A stretch of DNA of 64,000 nt, taken from contig NW_004457390.1 in NCBI RefSeq assembly GCF_000313135.1, positions 163,846 through 227,845 on the forward strand, read 5' to 3'. Under the pieces are notes generated by a model, which saw nothing but the letters and a program-made list of their open reading frames with translations, was not told where the DNA came from and searched no databases. This document shows positions 10,563 to 23,500 of this stretch, one piece after another. The position numbers were made by a program, and so were the translations under genes. Numbering within the stretch: position 1 is the first letter of the stretch; each line of letters begins with the position of its first letter. The stretch comes from Acanthamoeba castellanii str. Neff. Lineage: Eukaryota; Discosea; Longamoebia; Acanthamoebidae.

Positions 10563-10973
10563 TCTTTCTTTCGTGTGGGTTTGTTTTGTGTTGGTGTTGC
10601 TAATTCTTCTTCAAGTGTTGGTGGTTCAGCTGATGGTCTTCTTCTTCTTCTTGAGGGCTATGCTTGCTTTCTTTGAGTTCTGTTCACTTCGACCGGTGAA
10701 GAGCCCTCTAAAGCAAGCGATCCACAGAATATTTAGGCGAAATTTGGCGTGAAATGCTAAATCGCTGAGTTAATCTCGTGTGTTGCGGGCGCCTTCTCCG
10801 ATGAGGGTGACGCACTAGTGAGGTGAGGTGAGGTGTCTCGGGGAGTTGATCCCATCAACAATTGAATTCCTAATTTCTGGTAGCTCTATTTTGAAATTTA
10901 AACGCCCGCCACGCAACCGCACACGCACGCACAAACGAACACGTAAAAAGATGGTATGTACAGGAGAGACAGG
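10563..10973. other. Spacer between HSL-like gene and S2P gene
   Basis: About 410 bases between the HSL-like start codon (10562) and the S2P stop (10974), both on the minus strand. It includes a GAGGTGAGGTGAGGTG direct repeat near 10819-10834. It must hold the HSL-like promoter and the S2P 3' end. No gene seen. Confidence 0.4.
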
Positions 10974-13442
10974 CTAGAAGAACATGAGGCCAACGGACGT
11001 CAGTACGTTGCCGACGAAGAGCGCGGCGGTGCCTGTGGAAAGGACCCGGAGGATGAGGTCGCGCGTGCGCGGGGCCAGCGAGGGGAAGAAGAGGGAGAGG
11101 ATGGCGGTGGCGGCCCATTGGCCGTCGAGCCACTGGATGGGGGCCATGTTGATCACCGCCAGGCCGCCCGAAAGCGAAGCCGTGTATCTGCTCCCCTACC
11201 GTCAGGGCTGCCGCCAAAACGACACATACGACACAAAAGACACACACAGACACTCACGGCACACGACGCACGGCACGACACGCACGGCACACAGTACCGT
11301 AGGGTCTTTTCGATCATGGAAGGGAAAGAGGTGGGGAGCATGGGAGAACGGGGCACGTAGTCGCTCACCATCACTACCGGCACATTCGGGTGAGAGGCGA
11401 GCAAGAGAGTGAAAAAGGGAAAGAAAAGAAAGAAAAGAGAAGAAAAAGGAGTCAGACGTACGGGAGTACCAGAGGGCGTGCGGGTGGCCGTAGAAGAGCA
11501 GAAAGGAGGAGTCGTGCAAGGTGAGCTTGATCACGGCGTGATGCTCCTCTGTGACCGGGCGGGCGCACACGAAGCCGGACGCTGAAAAAAAAAAAAAACG
11601 GCCGCACGCATGAATCACATCGTAGAGAGTCACCGCACACACCGCAACACACGGCACACACTCGGCGAGTGTTGAAGCAGGGACGTACTCTCGGATTGGC
11701 ACCGCTCGTCCTCGGAACAGAAGGCGTTGGTTGCCATCTGCCTCGGAATGCTGCACAACTGGCGCGCCGCCGCCGCGGGCGAGGAAGAAGCGCCCAACGG
11801 GTCCCCCAGGGTGAAGCACATCTCGTTGCTGCTCCGGCCATCGTCGGCGTCTGGTGTTGGCTCGACGCCGCCGTCGCTTTGGTCAGCATCGCCACAGCAC
11901 GCGGTGCCGTGGGTGCGGATTAGGCGTGACGCCAGCGAGTCACTGCAAACCGTCCACAGCCCGGGTCAGTTGATGGTCTTCCCACTCACAAGCGTGTGAG
12001 CCGAGTGTGGAGGAGGTGCCTGAGACAGAAGCCCGAGTTGAGGCCGGTGGCCTTGTCGGGGTACATCAAGCTGGCGGACCAGCGATTGAGACAGTCGGCC
12101 CAGTCGTGGAGTCCGTTCACGCGACACTCGCCAATGGCCACCACTCTGTGCCCATACTCCACATGACCGAAAAAGGGAGAATCCTACTTGCACGAACACG
12201 GCACACACACACGTTAGAGGCGCAATGTCCGGGTCTGTACAGTTTTCGTCGGGTCTACCTCGGGTACGTGGGTGATGAGCACGCCGTGGCCGGTGCTGTA
12301 CAGCGGCGACAGCAGGAATGGAAGGGTCCATATCAACAGCACGCACGCAACCGAGAGGGCGATGTTGTGCCAGGCCCCTGTCCCATCAGATTACATCAGA
12401 AAACAAGAACGTGAGTTCAGCGCAAAGCCGAGAGAATGCAATGAGTGCAATGGGATGGCACACCCGCGCAATAGATCTTGAGGAGCTTGCCGGGAGAGAG
12501 GTGCTGTAGGCTGTCCTCGGGGAGATCGACAAACGCGCCCGGATAGAGCACCACCAGAAAGGCCCCGAATCCATTCACCTGCATGTTCTCGCTGCACACG
12601 ACCCAGCGTGAACAACGCTCACACCAATCAGATCGGTGTTGACGACGCCGTTGTTCCATAACTCCCCTTTGTTGTGGTAGGCGGTGTTGCGGCACCTGGT
12701 GGCTGCCAAGGCGTGGCCGATCTCGTGTATAACGCCAGCCACGGCCAGCGCGATCATATAATAGGCCAAGTGCGACGAGGGCACATTCACGCCGGGCACC
12801 TGCACGCGCACAGACACATAGGTTTCAGTGATGGTCCACTTCTGGAGGAGAACAGGTTCGTTGCGGCCCTGTACCACTGGCGTGAGCACGGCGGGCTGGT
12901 CGGGCTGCTTTAGCGTCCAGTAGAGATTGAGGGCCAACAGGAGGACCGAACACACCATGGCCGCGAACCCAAATACGGCGCCCAGCGCGTACCTGCGCAG
13001 CACACCGATGATGGCACTGTGAGTTGCGCAGAACGCACGCGCGCACACACGCACACACACGCACACACACGCACACACGCACAACGGTCGGGAGCGGAGT
13101 GCGCGTACCACTGCCTGAGGAAGGTCGGGTAGTTGCGACCCATGCGGGTGAACCACGGGTTGAGCGCCCGTGAGTACCACCGCACATAGCCTGGTCGCAG
13201 GTCCACTCCCGCTCTCGCCAGCCACTCCCCCACGCGCCCGCCTGGGCAACAGTCAGCCGAATCAATATCATTTCATTTCCATTTTATTGTAATTCAAGGT
13301 GCAATCTTATTTTAATCAATTAATCAAAATCTGGATTCGAGAGGAAGGAACCGAATTGGGCGTCGAGGAACTTGAGGCAGGCGAAGAAGGCGACCCACAG
13401 GAGGAGGACGGACCCCACCACCGACCCAAAGACCCCCCACAT
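10974..13442 (-). CDS. Site-2 protease (membrane-bound transcription factor peptidase, M50)
   Basis: Intramembrane zinc metalloprotease that in other eukaryotes releases SREBP/ATF6-type factors from Golgi membranes. Ten exons join in phase: 13442-13352, 13241-13109, 12992-12696, 12591-12464, 12377-12259, 12183-11990, 11942-11689, 11581-11462, 11373-11298, 11187-10974. Features in order: N-terminal membrane span (WGVFGSVVGSVLLLWVAFFA); GEWLARAGVDLRPGYVRWYS; second span; active-site helix with HEIGH (zinc His pair and Glu); NGFGAFLVVLYPGAFVDL; a PDZ-like region with THVPEDSPFFG; a Cys-rich lumenal segment; and the second metal motif NMAPIQWLDGQW supplying the zinc Asp. The order follows human MBTPS2 closely. 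It lies directly downstream of the sterol desaturase gene on the same strand. Confidence 0.9.
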
Positions 13443-13589
13443 ACTCCTCCACGTCGTGTGGCTGCCACGTCGCCGAAGGGTATTTTATAATTTGAGAAAA
13501 GGAACAATAAAATGGCAAAGGCGCGGCGCCACGTCGCAATGCCACCTGTTGGCCTTGTCGAGTACAATGGCTCGCTGCGCTACCTCTAC

Positions 13590-15532
13590 TCACCACTCGA
13601 GGGTGTTCTTCTCCACCGCCGACTGGCTGGAATAGAATTGGGCATACCACCTGTATGCGTTTGGATGATTGTGGGATATGAGGAACCGAGCACGCAGTGT
13701 TGTCCCACAGGGAGGCGTACCTGCGCAGTCTCTGTACGGGGCCGTCCTCCTTGACCAGGATGGGCTTCAGCTGCCACACCTTGTTCTCCCAGATGGAGAT
13801 GTCGTTCTTCCATTGCGCTATCCAGTTACCCACCACGTACCACACCAGAATCCTGCCCAAGCAGACCGAGGCACAGTCAGAGGTCGTTCCATAGCTGGTC
13901 GTGTCGTGTCGTTGGTCGTGTCGTGTCGTGTCGTGTCGTGTCGTGTCGTGTCGTGTCGTGTCGTGCGTGCGGTTTACAACCTGGGGATGCTCTTGTCCGC
14001 CCAATAGCGGAACTCGACCTTCTGCAGTAGCGGCTCGAGGGGCGTGTGCGTGTGGAACAGTAGAATCTCTCCGAGCTCGGTCTCAAAGCGAAAGTAGCAG
14101 ATGCTCGCTGCCCATTTCGAGGTTAGTTTTATTATAGATTGTTGCTTTGCCGCCAAAACAAAGAAGAGGGTGCGTACCGGGTCCAACAAACGAGACGGTG
14201 CCCTTCGCGTCTGTTCGAGGGAGGTCTCGACCGCAGAACTGGAGGTGGGCCTTGTCCAGGAAGTACGCAATGTGCGATTCATCGCCTTTGCCTGGAATCC
14301 AATCTGGATGGGAGGCGCATACATAGCGAGTGGGCAGTCGGTTGACCACGGGTTGCGAGTTGTATGCAAGATACTACGAGAGGGTACCAGCTTCGTGGAT
14401 GATGCGCATGCCGGGAATGGGGATGAGGGTGAAGGGGAGGCACATTTGGCCGTGCAGGGGATCAAAGTGCTGGAAGTCGGCGCTGTTCTCAGCGAATTCC
14501 TGGTGGGCACAAGATAAGAGTGGTGTGGTGTTGCGGGAAGCGAACAAAGGACGAAGCTGCATACCTGAATATGCATCTTGACGAGGGCATCATACTTGCC
14601 TCGGTACACGAACTTGCCCTCGTCGATCTCCTTGATACGGGGAGGCACGTAGGGCGGGTTCCGGCCCTCTGTGTAGATAGGAGTGGTTAGTGCTCTTCTG
14701 AGGGGGCACGGCAGCCAGAGAGCGATGAGTGATCTCTGGGCGGAGCGCGCACCCGCATCATACCAGACGCACACAAGCTTGTGGTACTCCAACACCTGCC
14801 ACGAGCGCGCCTTGGCGAACCTGACGAAGCGGTCAGCGGGCTTACTACCAGTCAATAAAATGAAGCACAGGCATCCGCTAAAGGAGGGCCGTAGGTACTC
14901 GGGCGCCTTCTTCGAGTAGGGTATGTGGGTGCACTTGCCCTCGCCATTGAAGGTCCACCTGACAGAGAGATCTCTGCCGTGAGCTCGACATCGCACACGC
15001 ACGACGCGCACGTAGAAACGCACAGACAAGAAGTGAAAAACTTACTTGTGGAAGGGGCACTCGATGCAGTCGCCCACCACTTTGCTGCCGACGCCCAGGT
15101 CGGCGCCCATGTGCGGGCAGTACGCGTCCAGCACCTTGGCTTCGCCGCTCTCCGTGCGGAACAGGACCAAGTGCTGCCCCAGGCACTCCAGACGCTTCAC
15201 CCCCTTGGCCGGTAGGTCGTCTGAGTCGCACAGCTTGTACCTGGTGGTGATGACGGTGTTTTTTAGCACCACCTCCCGTAATACAAATAGGGTGACAGAT
15301 ACCAGCCGTTGGGGAAGGTGGGCGGGTAGTCCTTGGCGCGTGCGCGCTTCGTGGAGCGTGCGGCAGCGAGGGCCTCCATGGGGTGGGGGCGGGTGCTACC
15401 CCACACGCGGTGGGCGATAAGGCCCAGCACAAAGGCCAACAGCACCACCCCTGCGGTGGTCGGTGAGGGGGTGGCGGAGTAGGCGTAGAGGACGGCGCAC
15501 AGCACCACGAGACTCGCCACCATGACCGACAT
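13590..15532 (-). CDS. Rieske oxygenase, cholesterol 7-desaturase (Neverland/DAF-36 type)
   Basis: Rieske-type non-haem iron oxygenase; animal relatives introduce the C7-C8 double bond into cholesterol. Ten exons join in phase: 15532-15273, 15240-15046, 14958-14899, 14820-14753, 14668-14565, 14499-14388, 14291-14178, 14107-13981, 13852-13721, 13650-13590. An N-terminal hydrophobic stretch (VVLCAVLYAYS...GVVLLAFVLGLIAH) anchors it to the membrane. The [2Fe-2S] site is CPHMGADLG plus CIECPFHKW. Next come IPYSKKAPEY and ENSADFQHFDPLHGQ, the family's iron-ligand helix: Neverland homologs have E-N-x-A-D-x-x-H-x-x-x-x-H, here with Phe after His and H-G after the second position. The C-terminus RRWYAQFYSSQ is also family-typical. 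Substrate (cholesterol or another sterol) is inferred. Confidence 0.9.
13898..13964. repeat. Intronic TCGTG pentamer array
   Basis: About 13 tandem TCGTG pentamers (CACGA on the sense strand) in the eighth intron of the sterol desaturase gene. Confidence 0.85.
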
Positions 15533-16070
15533 GGCGTGCTTCAGAAGGGAAGTGAGAGAGCAGGGCAGGCCGGTGGAGTGGGCACAGCTTATGGTCAGTT
15601 TTTTTGTAACCTAAATGCGTACAAAAAGGAGCTGGGATTTTATATCTCAAAAGCAATATTCAAGAAAAAATCGTATTGGAGGAAAATGGCGAGCGGCCAG
15701 CCACAGGAGTGAGGGAGGGTAGAAGAGACCCAAGGCACATTGACTCTGTCCAACCCCTAAGCACAACAAGGCAATGCCTGGTCCTCCACTGGCCTAGCTG
15801 GTGGGTTTTTGGATAATATGAGGAGGATCGTGTTTCTCTCCATATCTGTCACTTGGCGCTGGAAAGGAAAAAGGAGAAAATCGAAGAGAAAAGATGCGAG
15901 CACGGCACAAAAAAAAAGACAAGCAACGCGGCTGAGGGAGAACGTAGAAGTTGCCGAGCAGCTGCGAACAACCAAGAACGTGCAGGCCGTTGATTGCCGT
16001 TTACAACCCGCTAACGACGCAGGCGGCATCCGCGAACACGGTGCACGACTAGCGCAGACAGCAAGTGAAG
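15533..16070. other. Divergent intergenic region, desaturase/PTEN-like
   Basis: About 540 bases between two divergent start codons, containing both promoters. A run of AAAAAAAAA near 15910 and purine-rich stretches are visible. No convincing coding exon. Confidence 0.4.
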
Positions 16071-19000
16071 ATGAATCTTTTCAAGGTGGCTCGAAATGCT
16101 GTCTCAAAGGATAAATTTCGCTTCCAAGATGGTGCCCTGTTCTGCCTTCAACCCTTGCAGCATGTTGGCGCATTAGCAATTGCCGACCTGCTTCCGTGAT
16201 TATTTACCAATTCCTTCTCACATTTTTTGTGCAGGCTGGTTCGATCTGGATTTGACGTATATCACCAGCCGAATCATTGCCATGGTACTTGGCGCATGGC
16301 GTCTTCGTCTCCCTTTTTTCTCTAGTTTTTTTAAATGTTTTTATTTACCAATGTACAGGGCATCCCAGGCCAAAAGATGGACAAGATCTGGCGTAATGAT
16401 GGCGATGGTAAGTTGCATCCTCCTTCCACCACCGGCTGTTGTTGTGGGCACACAAAGCCGAATGCTCAAGAGCTACTGCTTGTGCCTACTTGCAGACGTG
16501 GCCACCTTCCTGTGGTTCTATCACGCCAAGCACTTCATGGTCTTCAACCTGAGCGGTGAGGAGTACGACTATGCCAAGTTTGACAACAGGGTAAGCGCAA
16601 ACTCCTTCTCACTCCATGACTGGTGTGTAGTAGACTCTAAGATCATCTCTTTCACGTGCAGGTGCTCGACTTTGGCTTCCCCGACCACAGCGCGTGTCCG
16701 TTGGCCCTCCTCTTCCAGATCGTGGAGGCCATGAAGAAGTGGCTGAGCGAAGACGAGGAGAACGTGGCCGTCGTTCATTGCTTGGCTGGTACCCACGCAC
16801 CCAGCACCAAACCGCCATTCGCTGTTGGCCTCCGAAGCTCAAAATCATCAATTGGTCAGGTAGGGGAAGGACTGGCATGGTCATCAGCACATATCTGCTT
16901 AGAGAGGGCTTCTTTAGAGATGCCAAGGTAAGCACTTCATCTCTTCTTCTTTCTTTCTTCCTCTTCTCCCCCGGTGAACCTGACCACTCTCGTGTCTTAT
17001 GCGGTGTCCAGGCGGCGCTTAAATTCTTTGCAGAGGCGCGATCGGCCACGGCCGCCGGAGTGCTGACACCCTCGCAGATCCGCTATGCCCACTACGCCAA
17101 CGAGATCTACAGGTAAGCTCGCAAGCAAGCCCTTGCGAGGCCTGAACATGGCAACCACGCGCTCGCTCAAAACTCTCACCTTTGCTGCGCAGAGGTCGGA
17201 TAGACCCTCCCTTTGCCAAGGAACGACCACTCGTCTTGAAGAAGATCGTCATCAGCCCCTTCCCCGTCATCCCTGACGCAGGTGCGCTTTCCTCTCGCTG
17301 CCCTCTCGAGCTCGAGCGGTGTCGGTCATTTTAGTCAGCTGACCTTTCACTCCGTCGCTCGCTGTTCGATCTCAGACGACGTGCAGCGGATGGGCGGCTG
17401 GGAGCCGGTGATCAAGGTGCTCACGCTGCAGGGTCACCACAAGGAGAAGAACAACGAGCGCCTCCTCTATTCTTCGGACTACCACCCGACCAAGCTCTAC
17501 TACAGCAAACCGGGGAACATCCGAGTTGTGAGGTACACCACAGGTGGCACCGAATCCTGTGCGATGCGCCCGTTCTCAGGCTGTGTTGTGTTGCGGCCAC
17601 AAGGGAGGTGGACAACGGGACGGTGAACCAGGAGAAGGAGCGGATACGCAGCAAGCTGAAGCAAAGAGAGAAGATCGTGGTCGACATTACCAAGGGCTGC
17701 TTCGTGCGGGGCGACATCCAGCTCAAGTTCTTCCACCAGGCCAGCAGCCGCATCAGCTTCGCGCGCATCCTCAAGAGCGGCTACCTCAAGCCGGTCGAGG
17801 TCCTTTCTACCGCCCTGTCCAAGAAGTACCCCTACATCTGCCTGTTCCGGCTCTCCTTCCACACGTCGTTCGTCGGGCGACAGCTCAACGAGATCATCGC
17901 CAAGCAGCAGCGCGAAAGCGGCGGCGGGGCCGTGACGACCGAGAGCATGGGTGAATCCTACGACGGCGGCAACGGCACCGTGTCGTGGACCCTGCGCAAG
18001 GAGGAGCTCGACGCCATGTTCTCCGGCCCGGCCCACACCAAGATGCTTCCAGACGACTTTGCGATCAAGCTCGTCTTTGGCTACCCTGACGCCTCAGATG
18101 ATACGCCCGGACTCCGTTCTTCGACATCGCCCGCCTCTTCTTCTTCCTCCTCACCATCGTCGTCGCCATCTTCATCAGCGAATGCTTCGTCGATGCGTGG
18201 CTCGGGTGGATCGCGATCGACGCCCAACCTGCCGCCGCTCCCGGCGCTGCCCTCTGTTGACGGGGCCACGTCGGCCGTGGCCTCCCTCGCCCTGTCGCCG
18301 CGCGGCCCCGAACAGCGGGAGAAGCTGGCCCAGCGCCGCACGGGTGACGGCCGCCCGAACGCCCGAGCTACCGTCAATTTCTCCGGCGGCGGCAAGTACA
18401 AGGAGGCCGAGCACCAGCCACCGTCCTCGCGAGGCCAGCGCGGCACCATCTCCTATTCCTCCATCAAGCGGCATGCCACAGGACCCCTTCAGGTTCGTTC
18501 GCGCCCCCCGGGCACTTGTCGCTCATTGAGTTCATTCATCGGCTGACCTTGTCCGGTTGGTGGTTCTGCATATGATCACAGAATGAAAGAAAGGCGCAGG
18601 AGCGGTCGATCGATTTTGAGGACATCTTCTTGAAGACGCCTACTCCGTCTTCTACGGCTTCGTCGCGGGACCACTCCGAGCAACGCATATCTGAATCGAC
18701 CGAGCCCACGTTCCCACCGGCCTCGGCGATGCGCCGCCGCAGCTCTCTGCCGTCCAACTCGGCGCAGCATGCCGCCGACGCTGCAGCTGAGACGGCCGCC
18801 GTGCATAAAAAATCGGTCACCCCGTCGCCCCCGAGGCCCAACCCTTCCGCCAGGCCCGACGCGCCCACCCAGACGCGCGGCTCTTGGCAGCCACCGGCCG
18901 AGCGTGATGTGAGCCCGACGCATCGCGTCGAAATCATGACTTCCACGCCAGCACTCACGAGTTCTCTCCACTCGCCGCTCCGCCCCACGCCACCGTCTTC

Positions 19001-20255
19001 CTCCTCCTCCTCCTCCTTCTCCTCGTTGCCGCAGTTCTCTACCTCCCCGCCGGCCTCGATGACGCCACCCGGCTCAGGAGGGTCCATGTCGAGCAACGGG
19101 CAGGCCACGGCCTACGCCTATCCGCCATCGGCCATTGCCGCAGCTGCGGCCAGCCACAACCGACAGTCGCTGCTCCAGTCCTACCCGTCGACGCACCCCG
19201 TCCTCACCCCGACGCCCGCCGGCCTCGTGGCGCCCGTCTCCGCTCCGGCCCACACCGCGGTGCCCTCGCCGGCCCACACCGCGGTGCTCACGCCTACGCC
19301 ATCGCTCCCGGCCATGGGCGGAGGCGGCCCCCCGCCGACCCACCCCCACTCCGCCCCCGCGCAATTCGTTGCTGGCGCCGGTGACGGCAGCGGCAGCGCC
19401 CAGCTTCACATGCCGCTCACGCCCGTGTCTGTCCGGCCTGGCGCCAGCAACCCGCCGCAGCCGCAGCCGCTCAACAACTCATCGGGCGTGTCACCGGTGC
19501 GCGCGAGCATGGCCGTGGGCCATGGCCACGTCCCGCTTCAGCCCACGCCCGCTACGCTCGGCAACGGCAGCGGAAACAGCCATGGCAATGGCAATGTCGG
19601 CCAGCTCCCGTCCTACGCTCATCACCCCCAGCAGCCGCAGCCGCAGCACCAGCAGCACTTCTTCGCGCTGCATGCGCCGCTGCAGCCGGTGCCGGTCCTG
19701 CATCAGGACTTCACCAGTCGGCTGCCGCCCGTCCGCTTTCCGCCGGCGTCATCGGCACAGGCCATCGACGAGGCCCAGCGCGAGCGCATCCGACAGCAGA
19801 TCATCGCTGAGCGGCAGCGCGCGCTCTATCCGCAGCAGCCGCAGACGCAGCCGTCACAAACGCAATCGCAGCCTCAATACCACCAACCACTGCAGCCCGA
19901 GAGAGCCCGGGACCAGAGCAACGCCAACGCCGCCAACACCATCAACATGGAGAGGCGGAGGCAGCAGGAGGACGAGCGGACGCGGCGAGACAGCTGGGAA
20001 CGCGAACGAGCGGCCGCGGCGGACAGGGGCCGGGGCCGGGGCGGAGATGATGGAGGAGACGATCGCGATGACCGACGAGATCGAGGAGGAGGTGGACGAG
20101 GAGGAGACGGTCGAGGAGGTGGAAGAGGAGGAGGCGATGGGCGGCCGCGAGGCGGGGCGAGAGGCGGCGGCGGCGGATCAGGAAATGGGGGTCGGGGAGG
20201 ACAACCACCTGCGGCCAGTCCGCGACGCACCTATCACATCTCCGAGATGTTGTGA
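16071..20255 (+). CDS. PTEN-like phosphoinositide phosphatase with RGG-rich C-terminal tail
   Basis: Dual-specificity lipid phosphatase of the PTEN family. Eleven exons join in phase: 16071-16131, 16235-16284, 16359-16407, 16496-16590, 16662-16788, 16860-16927, 17012-17112, 17193-17281, 17376-17532, 17604-18492, 18582-20255. The N-terminus matches PTEN (KDKFRFQDGWFDLDLTYI, then SRIIAM). The acid loop is FPDHSACP and the P-loop is HCLAGRGRTG, made across an intron; the CX5R signature is intact. A C2 domain follows (VKVLTLQG...GDIQLKFFH). PTEN's P-loop Lys residues are replaced here (HCKAGKGR becomes HCLAGRGR), so head-group preference may differ. After the C2 domain about 750 low-complexity residues follow, rich in Ser/Pro, then Gln/Pro, then an Arg/Gly/Asp tail with many RGG-like units, ending YHISEML. 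The exon 10-11 link is by splice phase only. Confidence 0.85.
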
Positions 20256-20521
20256 AGATGATGACTTCATTCAAAAAAGTCAACATTAAGCTCGAGCAGC
20301 TGCAGGTGCTGTTGTCAACAGTGTCCTTCCTTCTCCATCGGCTTCTCCCTCTTCTTCACCACCCAACAGCTCCATTTGACTCTCCTGTTGCCGCTCCCAT
20401 GCACCACCACCAGGTTCGCCGCAGGCCAAGTGAAGACGGCCGAGTGTGTGTGTAACGCGGGGCACCAACCAACGAAAGCACCTCGTGTGTGCCTCTGGCA
20501 CAAAAAAAGTCGTTTCTCCCA

Positions 20522-23500
20522 TCACACGCCGAGCTTGGCGAGCCGCTCCTCCACTGCGGCGAGCCTGTCGGCCATCCGTCGCCTCTCGCGCCTCTCGTCG
20601 AGCACCAGCCGCCTGAGCTGCTCGAACGTCGTCGCCAGCTGGCTCTCGTCCTCATCGCCCGCCGCCTGCTGCTGTTGCAGGGCCTCCACCTCCTGCCGCA
20701 GCTCCTGATGACCCTCCGCCCCAGTCACCACCGTAACAGGCGCGGCCGGCACCACTCTGCGTGGTACGTTTGACGGTGGCGTCATCGTCGGCACCGACGA
20801 CGCACGTTGCACGTAGGCGCCGCCCGACGTCGTAGCGCCGCTGCTGCCGGCGGTGGGGCGAGAGTAGACCAGTGGCGGGGGGAGTGATGAGCCCGCGCCC
20901 GGCGTCGCTGTTGCTGCGGCCTCGCCGGCGGTGCCGACGCTGACCTTGCGGAGCGGCGGAATGGTCGACGGGATGAGGGTGGGCACGGGCGCAGCGCGTG
21001 GCTGCTGGCTGCTGTTGCTGATCCCTCCGGCGGTGGTGGGGGGCGGCGGCAGGGTGCGGTTGAGGTTCGCACTGCGGCCGACGCGGCTGGCCACAGGATG
21101 AGGAGGCTCGCGCCTGCGCTGCTCCTGCTGGGCCGCGTACTCGCTCTCGCGCAGCCGCATCTCCTCTTCCTCGCGCGCTCGTCTCTCCCGCTCCTTGGCT
21201 CGTGGGTCATCGGCGGTGAGCTGTTGCCGCTCGCGCTCCTCCTTCTCCCTGCGCTCGCGCTCTTCGTTCTCCCGGGCCTCCTTCTCGATCCGCTCGCGCT
21301 CCCTCTCGGCCTTCTCCGCGGCTTCGCGCTTCTCCCGGGCCTCCTTCTCGACGCGCTCGCGCTCGGCCCTCTCCCGCGCCTCCTGCTCGACGCGCTCGCG
21401 CTCGGCCGTGTCCCGGGCCTCCTTTTCAAGGCGCTCGCGCTCTTCCTTCTCCCGGGCCTCCCTCGCCGCGCGCTCCCGAACGGCCTCGAGTGCTCTGGCC
21501 CGCTCCTGCTCCTCCTGCTCCTCCTGCTCCTTCTCGACCCGGAGGCGCTCGATCCCCTCGGCCTCGGCCTTCGCCACCCTCTCGCGCTCGGCGGCCGCCA
21601 CTCGCTCGAGCTCCTCCTCGGCCTCGCTGTACTGCAGGAACAGGTCGTTCGTCTGGCTGTAAAAGCTATCGACCACGGCTGGTGGCACGACGTGGCTTAC
21701 GTGACTGCCGTGATGATGGTGGGGGTGGTGGTGGTTGGTTGTTGTTGGCGACGACCTGTTCCAGTCCTACTGCTGCGGTTGCGGTTGCGGCGGCCTCAAG
21801 ATGGACATAGTTCTTGGGCACGCGCCCGACCTTTCCGTGCAGCTCGCCTCGGTACCAATTCACCGAGAGGTCCTCGACCAGCTTCACCCGATCCCCCTTC
21901 GTGAAACTGGACAAACCGCACCACCGCACACAAGGACTGGTTAACAACGCACAGCATGGCCAACACCAAAGCCACGACAGAACTAACAGCACGACATGCA
22001 ACTGAGGATATGCACCTGAGCTCGTCATCATTCCTGGCTGCGTAGTGATACATGGCCACCAGCCATGTCTGGCTGGCAGTCATGGCTGAAGCTTCTGGTA
22101 CAGGGGCAGGAGAGTGAGACATTGCAATGTGCTTACAACCGCATTTGGGGGGCAGATCATACTATCGGCTTCGAAGGGGAGGGTTTGTCGTGTGGCCCGC
22201 GATGGGGGCGCAGGCACAGCCCTGTTGGGGATCGGACCGTGCGACGCTGCGCGCTGGAGTTGGTGTACGGCTGCTTGGGCGGCTCCGGTTGCAGCAGCAG
22301 GAGCGACGGAAGCCGGCGCGGCGGTAGCTGCTGCTGCGGGTGCGGCTGCCACCGGTGGGCTCGATGGCCTTGACGTAGCTCGAGGGGAAGTAGCCTATCT
22401 TCTTGCCCATGCGCCCCTTCCACCAGGACTCGCTGGCCTTCTTCACCACCTCCACCTCATCCCCTGTTGGTTGTGACGAACGTAAGTGGCCATCAAGACT
22501 ACTGATGAAGAGCACAGGTGGGTGTGGACCTTTCTTGAGGGACAGCTTGGAGGTGTCATCCGTTTTGAAATCGTACAGACAGACCACCATCAGCGGCGCC
22601 GTCTCGGCTTCCACATGAGCAACCTGCTAACAAACATTGCAGTGTTCGATGTCATCATGTGACGTGCTGTTCGTCGTAGCTCACATAAGAGAAGGGGTAC
22701 CTGTGGCTTCGCCATTGTGCCAGCAACAGCAGCAGAGTGGGCAGCAGCTGCGGAGGGAGGGTTGCTGGCGGCGGAGGCAGGGGTTGTGTTCATCTCCACC
22801 AGCCTGACGTAGTTGGAAGGGAAGAGGCCAACTTGTCCGTTTAGCTCGCCCTCCCACCACCCCTCCTCCTGAAGTTTCTGCAGCACCTGCTCTCCCCGAC
22901 GACACCACACAACCTGGTCAACTCAACTCGAGCTGCAAGAAGAAGAAGAGATAGAGAGTACATTGATAGTGTCTCCTCTCTTGAAGCTGATCTTCTTGTC
23001 GTTGTCGCCCGTGAAGTCGAACAGGGCGACCACTTTGCCGCAAGCCAGGATGTCCGCCGTGTAGCCGCGTCGCCTATAGGCCGCCGACACAGTGGTGCGG
23101 GGGCTGGTCGCAGGGGCTGAAGCACTCGACGATGTAGATGCCGCCCCCGCCGCCATGGTGGTTGAGATTGGTGGCACCCCGCGTGTTCCTTTGGACCACG
23201 TCGCATGTGCTGGAGGGGCACGTTGCGCGGAGGGGGGCGAGCTTTGATTGCCTCGCGAGGCGGTGGTCGACACCTCGCCTCCGCTGACGCTCCCGCTCCA
23301 CGACGTCCCGCCTCCTCCACCACTTCCCCCAAGCTTCGAGGTGGTAGCCTCTCCTACGACGGGTACCTCTTGAACGAAGCTCCCAGGGAAGAGGCCACGC
23401 TTGCCCTCGACCTCGCCCACCCACCACCCGCTCTCCTGGCGCTGGAAGACCGAGATGCGCTGGCCCTTCTTAAAGCTGAGCTCCCGGTCGGAGCGCCCCG

